From DATKQY01 sp035532475 (lineage in GTDB: Bacteria; Actinomycetota; Acidimicrobiia; Acidimicrobiales; Bog-793), in contig DATKQY010000016.1 of NCBI GenBank assembly GCA_035532475.1, positions 1 through 39,524 on the forward strand: DNA of 39,524 nt, written 5' to 3'. Below the pieces are notes generated by a model, which searched no databases, was not told the DNA's origin, and saw only the letters and a program-made list of their open reading frames with translations. Every line of letters begins with the position of its first letter. Within the stretch, counting starts at the first letter, position 1. Position numbers and translations under genes: made by a program. Shown in pieces: positions 24,357-31,750 of the stretch.

Positions 24357-25304
24357 GACCGGAAGCCCCGGGCTCGCGGCGGAGAGCCGCGCCGACCGTC
24401 GCCCCGGGCCCCTTTGAGTCCCCGCACGCGTCGGCCCCCTTCCCGCCCCGGGCGCCCGTCTGCGCCAGTGCCCGGGCGGCTGCACATCATAGGGAACGCC
24501 CGTCCCGGGGCCGGAGCGGCGATGGCCGGCCGCCCGGGGAGTGGCGCGACGGTCCGGGACGTGTCGACCGGCCCGACGCCGGCGCGGCGGACCCTCGCGC
24601 CAGCGCCGGGGGACCGCCGTCAGGGCAGGTGCCACGACCGGACGTCGGGAGGCCCGAGCCCACCCGGCGGGGAGGCGCTGCGTCGGCCGCCACGCAGCCC
24701 CCGGCGTAGGTGGCCAGCTCCCCCACAGGTTGGACGCCAAAGCTTCATATCTCAGGGATTGACAATCGGGTCCCGCGGGCAGACCATAGGGACCGCGGAG
24801 GAGCAGATCCCCCGTACGAACAGGCAAGGGAAGGAGAGTCAGCGTGAGAACGTGTGACTCGTCCGAGGAGGGCGATCCGCCGGACCGGAATCGCCCGAGC
24901 CGCCAGACTCGGGCTTGTAGGCGCTCGAGCTATGCGCCGATCGGCGCCATGCCGGCCAAGTAGGCCGTAAGGAGCGATCAGCTCGATCACGGCACAGCGC
25001 ACGGGGCGCGTGAACCCCGCGGTGAGCGTGCGATAGGGCAAGGGCTTGCGAGCGCGTACGGGAGAGCTTGGATGCCTCCCGTACAGACAAGCGAATGATG
25101 CGTTGGAGCGGGTCGGCATTCTGTCGGCCCGCTCGCGCGTTATTGGGGTAATTCCGCGTCCGGCTATTTCCGCCCAACGCGACGGGTCCCACCTGGCCGC
25201 CAGGCCGTGCTCGTGCCCTCGGTGCGGGCCCCGGGGCGCGACCGGCGTGGCCCGCGTTCCCGAGCACTCCACGACCGGAGGAGCTGCACGGTACTGTCCG
25301 GTCC
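24357..25304. other. Gene-poor 950-base stretch with hairpins
   Basis: No recognised gene apart from a candidate short reading frame at 24844-24963. From about 24745 to 25160 the base composition is visibly less GC-rich than its surroundings. It holds a TTGACA element (24759-24764), a 14-base palindrome (24934-24947), a perfect 9-bp hairpin (25056-25064/25076-25084) and a 7-bp hairpin (25106-25112/25128-25134). This density suggests an RNA element or old mobile DNA, but nothing is identified. Confidence 0.4.
24844..24963 (+). CDS. Candidate 39-residue peptide
   Basis: GTG start 7 bases after AAGGAG (24831-24836), downstream of a TTGACA promoter element at 24759-24764. The translation begins VRTCDSSEEGDPPDRNRPSR and ends GAMPAK; it contains two cysteines and many charged residues but no recognisable domain. 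The main support is the strong ribosome binding site. It may instead be a chance frame within an untranslated RNA. Confidence 0.3.
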   Translation: MRTCDSSEEGDPPDRNRPSRQTRACRRSSYAPIGAMPAK

Positions 25305-26471
25305 GTGGCGCCGCGTCTGCCCTACCTGAACGACCGCCTCCAGGACCACACGACGACGATCTTCGCCGAGATGTCGGCGCTCGCCGTCGCCACCGGCTCG
25401 ATCAACCTCGGCCAGGGCTTCCCCGACACCGACGGCGCCGAGGAGATCAAGGAGGCGGCGATCGCGGCTATCCGGGCCGGCCACAACCAGTATCCCCCGG
25501 GCCCGGGCGTCCCCGAGCTGCGCACGGCCGTCGCCCGGCACCAGCTCGAGTGCTACGGACTCGGCTACGACCCCGACGGCGAGGTGCTCGTCACCGCGGG
25601 GGCGACCGAGGCCATCGCGTCGGCGCTGCTCGCGCTCTGCCAGCGTGGCGACGAGGTCGTCATGTTCGAGCCCTACTACGACTCCTACGCGGCCTGCACC
25701 GCGATGGCGGACGCGACGCGCCGTGTCGTGCCCCTCCGGGCGCCGGACTGGTCGTTCGATCCGGACGAGCTCGTCCGGGCCGTGACGCCGCGGACCCGCC
25801 TCCTGCTGCTCAACTCGCCGCACAACCCGACGGGCAAGGTCTTCGGGCGCGAGGAGCTCGAGCTGATCGCCCGCCTGTGCGTCGAGCACGACCTGGTCGC
25901 CGTGACCGACGAGGTCTACGAGCACCTCGTCTTCGAGGGCGAGCACGTCCCGCTGGCCACGCTGCCGGGGATGCGCGAGCGCACGGTGACTGTCTCCTCG
26001 GCCGGCAAGACCTTCGGCTTCACCGGTTGGAAGGTCGGCTGGGCGTGCGCGCCGGGGCCGCTGATCGCGGCGGTGCGGGCCGCCAAGCAGTTCCTCACCT
26101 ACGTGAGCCCGGCGCCGTTCCAGCTCGCGGCCGCGGCCGCGCTCGGCGAGGGCAGGCGCTACATCGACCCGGTGCTCCAGGAGCTCCACCAGCGGCGGGA
26201 CCTGCTCTGCGACGGTCTCGCCGCACTGGGTCTCGAGGTCTACCGCCCCGCGGCGACGTACTTCGCGACCACCGACGTGCGGTCGCTCGGCACGGACGAC
26301 GGGGTCGAGTTCTGCCGCACGTTGCCCGAGCGCTGCGGCGTCGTGGCGATCCCGAGCTCGGTCTTCTACGACGACAAGGTCTCCAGCCGCTCCCTCGTCC
26401 GCTGGGCCTTCTGCAAGCGGCCGGAGATCCTCGAGGAGGCGCTAGCTCGCCTGAAGGCGCTCGCTCCGTGA
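25305..26471 (+). CDS. Class I aminotransferase (KAT/methionine transaminase type)
   Basis: A 388-residue PLP-dependent fold type I aminotransferase. Motifs include LGQGFPDTDGAEEIKEAA, NQYPPGPGVPELRTAVARHQ, TAGATEAIASALLAL, NSPHNPTGKV, TDEVYEHLVF, the PLP-lysine segment VSSAGKTFGFTGWKVGW and RWAFCK near the end. This subgroup includes kynurenine/glutamine transaminases, YbdL-type methionine transaminase and succinyldiaminopimelate aminotransferase; sequence alone does not fix the substrate. A GGTACT -10 element lies nine bases before the GTG, suggesting a leaderless mRNA. It overlaps the nitrilase-type gene by GTGA, which favours the transaminase/omega-amidase pairing. Confidence 0.9.
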   Translation: MAPRLPYLNDRLQDHTTTIFAEMSALAVATGSINLGQGFPDTDGAEEIKEAAIAAIRAGHNQYPPGPGVPELRTAVARHQLECYGLGYDPDGEVLVTAGATEAIASALLALCQRGDEVVMFEPYYDSYAACTAMADATRRVVPLRAPDWSFDPDELVRAVTPRTRLLLLNSPHNPTGKVFGREELELIARLCVEHDLVAVTDEVYEHLVFEGEHVPLATLPGMRERTVTVSSAGKTFGFTGWKVGWACAPGPLIAAVRAAKQFLTYVSPAPFQLAAAAALGEGRRYIDPVLQELHQRRDLLCDGLAALGLEVYRPAATYFATTDVRSLGTDDGVEFCRTLPERCGVVAIPSSVFYDDKVSSRSLVRWAFCKRPEILEEALARLKALAP

Positions 26472-27223
26472 GGATCGCCGCGATCCAGCACGACATCGTG
26501 TGGGAGGACCGCGACGCCAACTTCGAGCGGCTGGCGACCCAGATCGCCCGGGCGGCGGCAGCCGGCGCCCGCCTCGCGCTGCTCACCGAGATGTTCGCCA
26601 CGGGCTTCTCGATGGCGACCGGGAAGATCGCCGAACCGCCCGAGGGGCCGACCGCCTCGTTCCTCCTCGAGCAGGCGACCGGGCGCGGGCTGTGGCTGGG
26701 CGCCTCCTTCCCCTGCCGGAGCGCCCCGGACGAACGACCCTCCAACCGCTTCCTGCTCGCCGGGCCGGACGGGTCCGCCCGCCACTACGACAAGATCCAC
26801 CCGTTCAGCTACAGCGGCGAGGACGAGCACTACGCGCCCGGTACCCGCCGAGTCACGATCGAGGTCGAGGGTGTCCGGATCACCCCGTTCGTCTGCTATG
26901 ACCTGCGCTTCGCCGACCACTTCTGGGACGCCGCCCTCGAGACGGACTGCTACGCGATCGTCGCGAGCTGGCCAGCCTCCCGCCAGGCGCACTGGGACAC
27001 GCTCGTGCGCGCCAGGGCGATCGAGAATCAGGCCTACGTCGTCGCGGTGAACCGGGTCGGCGACGGTGGCGGCACCGCCTACGCTGGAGGAAGCGTCGTC
27101 GTCGGGCCCTTCGGCGAGGTGCTGGCCACCGGCGGCACGGGCGAGGAGATCCTCGTCGCCGAGGTCGACCCCGCCCGCGTCGCCGAGGTGCGGGCCCGCT
27201 ACCCGTTCCTCCTCGACCGCTGA
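26468..27223 (+). CDS. Carbon-nitrogen hydrolase, omega-amidase-like
   Basis: A 251-residue nitrilase-superfamily amidase. The GTG start overlaps the aminotransferase stop (GTGA). The catalytic triad is visible: E41 in LLTEMFATGF, K109 in HYDKIHPFSYSGEDEHY and C143 in FVCYDLRFADHFW. The motif set matches YafV/Nit2-type omega-amidases, which hydrolyse the alpha-keto acid amides made when glutamine serves as amino donor in transamination. Coupled translation with a YbdL-like aminotransferase supports this role by inference. Length is normal and no residue is missing. Confidence 0.9.
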   Translation: MRIAAIQHDIVWEDRDANFERLATQIARAAAAGARLALLTEMFATGFSMATGKIAEPPEGPTASFLLEQATGRGLWLGASFPCRSAPDERPSNRFLLAGPDGSARHYDKIHPFSYSGEDEHYAPGTRRVTIEVEGVRITPFVCYDLRFADHFWDAALETDCYAIVASWPASRQAHWDTLVRARAIENQAYVVAVNRVGDGGGTAYAGGSVVVGPFGEVLATGGTGEEILVAEVDPARVAEVRARYPFLLDR

Positions 27224-27375
27224 GGCCCGACGGGCCGTGCCGCGGCCGGCGGCGGTCAGCCGGCGTCGCCGAAGCGCTCGAGCCAACGTGCCGGGCGGCC
27301 CGGCCGTCGAAGGGGTGTGACCAGCCCCCCGCACCCCCGGCGCCAGGCCGTGCGGCACCCGGCAATACTTGGCCG

Positions 27376-28437
27376 ATGAGCCCTGAGGACTCCACGCGCG
27401 ACGCCTCCGGCGGCGGGCCACGTCGCGAGCTGGCCCCCGGCATGGCGGCCCAGCTCGGCGCCGCCTCCTACCAGGGTCTCGCCACCTTCGCCCAGCGGCC
27501 GTTCCTCTCCGAGCCCGAGCAGCTCGACGCCTGGCGGCCCGACGTCGCCGTGGTCGGCGCGCCCTGGGACGGCGGGACGACGAACCGCCCGGGGGCGCGC
27601 TTTGGACCACGGGCGTTGCGGGCCCTCGCCTACGGCCCCGGCACCTACCACCTCGACCTCGGGATCGAGCTGTTCGAGGCGCTGGAGGTCGTCGACTACG
27701 GCGACGCCCTGTGCAGCCACGGCCTGGTCGAGCCCTCCCACGCGGCGATCCGCCGGCGGGTCGGCGAGGTCGCGGGCCGTGGCATCGTGCCGATCGTGCT
27801 CGGCGGCGACCACTCGATCACCTGGCCCTCGGCGACCGCCGTCGCCGAGGCGGTCGGCTGGGGACGCCTCGGGATCGTGCACTTCGACGCGCACGCCGAC
27901 ACGGCGGACTCGATCGAGGGCAACCTCGCCAGCCACGGGACCCCCATGCGGCGCCTCATCGAGTCCGGAGCGGTCCCGGGGCGCAACTTCGTCCAGATCG
28001 GCCTTCGTGGCTACTGGCCTCCGGCGGAGACCTTCGCCTGGATGGGCGAGCAGCAGATGCGCTGGCACCTGATGGACGAGGTCTGGGAGCGCGGCATCAC
28101 CGCCGTCATGGACGATGCGATCGCCGAGGCGCTCGACGGGCCCGACGCCCTCTACCTCTCCGTCGACATCGACGTGCTCGACCCCGGCTTCGCCCCGGGC
28201 ACCGGCACGCCCGAGCCCGGGGGGATGTCGCCGGCCGACCTGCTCCGGGCCGTGCGGCGGGTCGCCGCCGAGACACCGCTCGTCGCCGCCGACGTGGTCG
28301 AGGTCGCCCCTGCCTACGACTGGGCCGAGCTGACGGTGAACAACGCGCACCGCGTGGTGCTCGAGGTGCTCGCCGGCCTCGCGAGGCGCCGAGCCGTCCC
28401 GCCCGCGGATCAGGCCGGAGCCAGCACGAAGTCGTAG
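27376..28437 (+). CDS. Agmatinase-like ureohydrolase
   Basis: A 353-residue arginase/agmatinase-family enzyme with a two-metal centre. Ligand motifs: GGDHSI (D145, H146), HFDAHADT (H169, D171, H173, D175) and SVDIDVLDP (D264, D266), followed by APGTGTPEPGG. It should release urea from a guanidino compound such as agmatine, guanidinobutyrate or guanidinopropionate; the family does not separate these by motif. N-terminal 40 residues are variable. An AATACT -10 element (27364-27369) ends six bases before the ATG, so the mRNA is probably leaderless. Its 3' end overlaps the convergent dioxygenase gene by 28 bases. Confidence 0.9.
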   Translation: MSPEDSTRDASGGGPRRELAPGMAAQLGAASYQGLATFAQRPFLSEPEQLDAWRPDVAVVGAPWDGGTTNRPGARFGPRALRALAYGPGTYHLDLGIELFEALEVVDYGDALCSHGLVEPSHAAIRRRVGEVAGRGIVPIVLGGDHSITWPSATAVAEAVGWGRLGIVHFDAHADTADSIEGNLASHGTPMRRLIESGAVPGRNFVQIGLRGYWPPAETFAWMGEQQMRWHLMDEVWERGITAVMDDAIAEALDGPDALYLSVDIDVLDPGFAPGTGTPEPGGMSPADLLRAVRRVAAETPLVAADVVEVAPAYDWAELTVNNAHRVVLEVLAGLARRRAVPPADQAGASTKS

Positions 28438-29285
28438 CGCAGGCGGGCCCAGTCCGAGGCGACGTCGCGCCCGTCCGGCGCCGTGCCGGCCGGGAAGCGC
28501 TCGAGCTCGCGGATCAGGGAGTCCTTCACGCCGAAGACGGCGTCCGAGGTCAGGTACGGGTCGCCGGCGACGAAAACGTGGGTCACGAGCCTGTCGAAGC
28601 CCGGCGCCGAGACGATGAAGTGGACGTGCGCCGGGCGGTAGGGGTGGCGGCCCTGGGCGCGGAGCATCTCGCCGACGGGGCCGTCCTCGGGGATCGGGTA
28701 GCTGCAGGGGACGAGGGACCAGAACGAGAAGCGGCCGTCCCGCCCGCAGCGCAGGCGCGCGCGCAGGCGGTGCTCCTCGCCGAGCTGGACGTCGTAGTAG
28801 CCGTCGGCATCCGCCTGCCAGGTGTCGACGACGGCGCCGGCCACGGGCGCGCCGTCCGCAGCGGACACCGTGCCTTCCACGAGCAGTGGGACGCCCTCGG
28901 CGCCGTCGGCCAGGTCGGCTCCGAGCGGGCGCTCCTCCGGGTCCTCGACGTAGAAGGGGCCGAGGACGGTGTTCTCGGTGGCGGCCCCGGGGCGGCGGTG
29001 GTTGATCGCGTCGACGAGCATCGAGACGCCGAGGACGTCGGACAGGAGGATGAACTCCTGACGCCGGTCGGTGCACATCTGCCCGGTGCGCGTCAGGAAG
29101 CCGATCGCCCCGGCCCACTCCTCCATCGTCGGCTCGACCTCGCGCACGAACGCGTGGAGGTGCCGGACGAGCGCCTCGCTCACCTGGCGCACCCGCGGCG
29201 TGCCGGCGCCGCCCAGCCGGGCGAGCACCTCGGCGGTTAGCCGGCCCTCGACCGATCCCGGCTCCCGGTCCGCGGCGGCGCTCAT
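28410..29285 (-). CDS. Hydroxyquinol 1,2-dioxygenase (intradiol)
   Basis: A 291-residue intradiol ring-cleavage dioxygenase. An N-terminal dimerisation domain (VEPTMEEWAGAIGFLTRTGQ, RQEFILLSDVLGVSMLVDAI) precedes the catalytic beta-sandwich with NTVLGPFYVED, VDTWQADADGYYDVQ, SLVPCSYPIPEDGPVG and RPAHVHFIVSAPG, which supply the Tyr and His iron ligands. The sequence type and its partner point to hydroxyquinol as substrate, giving maleylacetate; catechol or chlorocatechol remain possible. The ATG overlaps the upstream maleylacetate reductase stop by ATGA, so the two are made together. It overlaps the agmatinase-like gene tail to tail. Confidence 0.9.
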   Translation of the reverse strand: MSAAADREPGSVEGRLTAEVLARLGGAGTPRVRQVSEALVRHLHAFVREVEPTMEEWAGAIGFLTRTGQMCTDRRQEFILLSDVLGVSMLVDAINHRRPGAATENTVLGPFYVEDPEERPLGADLADGAEGVPLLVEGTVSAADGAPVAGAVVDTWQADADGYYDVQLGEEHRLRARLRCGRDGRFSFWSLVPCSYPIPEDGPVGEMLRAQGRHPYRPAHVHFIVSAPGFDRLVTHVFVAGDPYLTSDAVFGVKDSLIRELERFPAGTAPDGRDVASDWARLRYDFVLAPA

Positions 29286-30361
29286 GCCGCCCACCCCTCG
29301 GCCGGCGGCCCCTCGCCTCGGAGGGCCCGCCCGACGAGATCGCGGATCGGCCCGGCCTCGAGCGGCCGCGGGTTCTCGACAGCGTCTGCCATGAGGGTCC
29401 CGACGACGCGCTCCACCCCGTCCGCCGGCATCCCGAGCTCGGCGAGCGATCCGGGGACCCCGAGCCGCTCCTCGAGCTGCAGGAGGCCCGACACCGGGTC
29501 CTCGGCGCCGAGCGCCCCGGCGAGGCGGGCCATCGCTGCGGGCGCGCTCGGGGCGTTGTAGGCGAGTGCGTACGGCAGCACGACGGCGTGGGTGGCGGCG
29601 TGCGGCAGGTCGAAGGCACCACCGAGGACGTGGCAGAGCTTGTGGTGCAGGCCCATCGTGGCGCACGCGAGGCACGTACCGGCGAGGAACGCCCCGTAGA
29701 GGGCGTCCGCGCGTGCGTCCGGGTCGGCGGGCATGGCGGCGATGCGGGGCAGGCTCGAGGCGAGCCGCGCCACCGACTCCTCGGCGATCGAGACGACGAG
29801 CGGGCTCACCTCGTGGGTGTAGAGCGCCTCGGCGGCGTGGGCGATCGCGTTGACGGCGCTCGTCGCCGAGAGCCCGACCGGGAGGTGGAGGGTGAGCTCC
29901 ACGTCGTACACGACCGTCCGGGCGAGCACGGCGTCGGCGCGCCGCGTCGTCTTGTGGCCGTCCTCGGTCTCGCCGACGACCGCCGTGCGCTCGGACCCCG
30001 CGTAGGTCGTCGGGACGACGAGCTGGGGCAGGCCGGTGCGCCGGGCGAGCGCCTTGCTGAGCCCGATCGCCGAGCCGCCACCGGCCGCCACGAGGCAGTC
30101 GGCGCCGCGCTGGCCGAGCACCGCCAGGGCCTCGGCCGTGACCACGACCGGCGTGTGCACCCGCGCGCCCGAGAAGACGCCGACCGACAGCTCGCCGAGC
30201 AGCCCGTCGACCCTCGTGGCGAGCGCCTGTTGGACCGGGCCCGCCACGACGAGCGCCCGCTCGCAACCGAGCCGGCGGACCTCCTCGGCGAGACGCCCGA
30301 GGGTGCCCGACCCGAAGATGACCCGCTGGGGAAGGCCGGTGAAGACGAACGGCCCGATCAC
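29282..30361 (-). CDS. Maleylacetate reductase
   Basis: A 359-residue iron-type alcohol dehydrogenase family member, GTG start. It shows the maleylacetate reductase pattern: VIFGSGTLGRLAEEVRRLGC, LVAAGGGSAIGLSKALA, PTTYAGSERTAVVGET, SAVNAIAHAAEALY and LHHKLCHVLGGAFDLPHAAT, with His residues in place for metal or substrate binding. It reduces maleylacetate to 3-oxoadipate with NAD(P)H. It is first in a two-gene operon with the dioxygenase, covering consecutive steps of resorcinol/hydroxyquinol degradation. The upstream hydroxylase of that pathway is not in the window. Confidence 0.92.
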   Translation of the reverse strand: MIGPFVFTGLPQRVIFGSGTLGRLAEEVRRLGCERALVVAGPVQQALATRVDGLLGELSVGVFSGARVHTPVVVTAEALAVLGQRGADCLVAAGGGSAIGLSKALARRTGLPQLVVPTTYAGSERTAVVGETEDGHKTTRRADAVLARTVVYDVELTLHLPVGLSATSAVNAIAHAAEALYTHEVSPLVVSIAEESVARLASSLPRIAAMPADPDARADALYGAFLAGTCLACATMGLHHKLCHVLGGAFDLPHAATHAVVLPYALAYNAPSAPAAMARLAGALGAEDPVSGLLQLEERLGVPGSLAELGMPADGVERVVGTLMADAVENPRPLEAGPIRDLVGRALRGEGPPAEGWAA

Positions 30362-30606
30362 GTCCGCGCGCCTTCCCCGCTCCGGTGACGAGGGCGGCGA
30401 TGCTCCACGCCCCGATCATGGTCCCGGGAGCCCGCCCGCGTCGAGCGCCCGCTCGGCCGGCGCCCGCGCCGCGGCGTCGCTCGCGGTCGCGGGACCGCCC
30501 GGCACGCGCCGGGAGACCCCCGCGGGCCCTGGCCGGCGGGCGTCGTCGAGCAGAATGGCCGGGAGGTGCCGGCGCGTGGGGCCGGGGAACGGGAGGCGGT
30601 GAGCCG

Positions 30607-31251
30607 ATGGAAGGACCCTCTCAGGTGGTGGCGTCGTGCACCGACGCCCACGCCCGCTTGCTCGAGCGCCTGCGCGGGCTCGACGACGGCACGGCGCGGC
30701 GTCCGAGCCGGCTCCCGGGCTGGAGCGTCGGCCACGTGCTCACCCACCTCGCCCGCAATGCCGACTCGCACTCGGGCGTCCTCGAGGCGGCCGTCGAGGG
30801 CCGCTCCGCTCCGCAGTACCCCGGGGGCGAGGAGCAGCGCGAGCGCGAGATCGCCGCGGGCGCGGGGCGCCCGGCCGACGAGGTCGTCGCCGACCTCGTG
30901 GCGTCCTGCCGGCGCCTGGAGCTCGCCTGGGCCTCGATGACGCCCGAGGCGTGGGACGGCCACGGCTACCGCACCTGGGGCGAGGCCTGGCCGTGCCGGG
31001 AGATGCCGCTCCACCGGTGGCGGGAGGTGGAGCTCCACCACGTCGACCTCGGCCTCGGCTACTCGGCCGGGGAGTGGCCCGAGGCGTTCGTGGCCGCCGA
31101 GCTGCCGGCCGCCGCCACCCGCCTCGCGGAACGCGTCGGCGTCGCCACCGAGCGCGCGCACCTGCTCGCCTGGCTGTTCGACCGGGGCGCCCAGCCGGCG
31201 CTCGACCTGCTCGGCTGGCAGCAGACGCCGCCCCCCGGCGCCGCGCGCTGA
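30607..31251 (+). CDS. Mycothiol-dependent maleylpyruvate isomerase-type protein
   Basis: A 214-residue DinB-like four-helix protein of the TIGR03083/MDMPI family. Key positions: LPGWSVGHVLTHLARNADSH (His metal ligand), PLHRWREVELHHVDLGLGYS (Glu and His ligands), and a C-terminal domain ending LLAWLFDRGAQPALDLLGW. Enzymes of this family use mycothiol for isomerisation in gentisate breakdown, but many members have other thiol-transfer roles. The ATG follows GGGAGGCGGTGAG and a CAGAAT -10 element near 30551. Its position next to hydroxyquinol-pathway genes suggests aromatic or thiol metabolism; it is divergent from them. Confidence 0.85.
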   Translation: MEGPSQVVASCTDAHARLLERLRGLDDGTARRPSRLPGWSVGHVLTHLARNADSHSGVLEAAVEGRSAPQYPGGEEQREREIAAGAGRPADEVVADLVASCRRLELAWASMTPEAWDGHGYRTWGEAWPCREMPLHRWREVELHHVDLGLGYSAGEWPEAFVAAELPAAATRLAERVGVATERAHLLAWLFDRGAQPALDLLGWQQTPPPGAAR

Positions 31252-31750
31252 GCGGGATCAAGCGGCAGGATCGGCCCGCGTCACGCGAGGAGAAGGCCCG
31301 CCCTGTGGACAGAGCTGTTCCTCTCCTGGGGACGAGAGGGGGAAGTTGTCATTCTCCTGTCGAGAACTTCTGGATCTCGCGAATTGCCGTTGACTGGAGC
31401 CCCCGGTTGACGCAAGCTGCATTCACCAAGGCGGACACGGACCGACCGGGTGAGTGCAACGAAGTGGCCGAAAGGTCGGTTCGAGAACGGACTTCCCGCA
31501 AGGGATGGACGGAGTGCTCACGACGAGGTGCGTGGAAGCAGTGGTAGGAGGGAAGGGCGCAGGCCTCAGGATCGCTTCTCGGAGCGTGACCGGGGTCGGC
31601 GAGGTCGCCGCAAGGTGGCTGACCTGGTCGGATCGCCGGACGGCAGCCGGTCGGGTCACCGGAACTCCGTAGGCATCGGCCCCGGGAAGTTCGGGCGGCT
31701 CCGGCCGACCGGCTACCCGGGGTCGTGCCGCGTCCGGGCGCCGGTGCCGC
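31252..31750. other. 499-base stretch with GNRA-type hairpins, unassigned
   Basis: No recognised gene. On the plus strand TTGACT and TTGACG promoter-like elements (about 31389 and 31406) precede a run of short stems: GGCC-GAAA-GGTC near 31466, GTTC-GA-GAAC near 31481, TCCC-GCAA-GGGA near 31495 and a GGTC..GCC-GCAA-GGT..GACC element near 31604-31625. Three GNRA tetraloops so close suggest a folded RNA. I find no RNase P, tmRNA or group II intron signature. A 55-codon frame from ATG 31505 exists but has no proper ribosome binding site. Confidence 0.4.

Noticed and set aside
27256..29622. 788-codon minus-strand open frame
   Set aside because: Shadows the agmatinase-like and dioxygenase genes, both of which have full catalytic motifs in other frames.
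31310..31322. DnaA box (CTGTCCACA on the minus strand)
   Set aside because: A single site with one mismatch and no cluster, so no replication origin is supported.
31290..31740. RNase P RNA, tmRNA or group II intron
   Set aside because: The diagnostic strings (GAGGAAAGTCC, the tmRNA tRNA-like 3' end, domain V) are absent.
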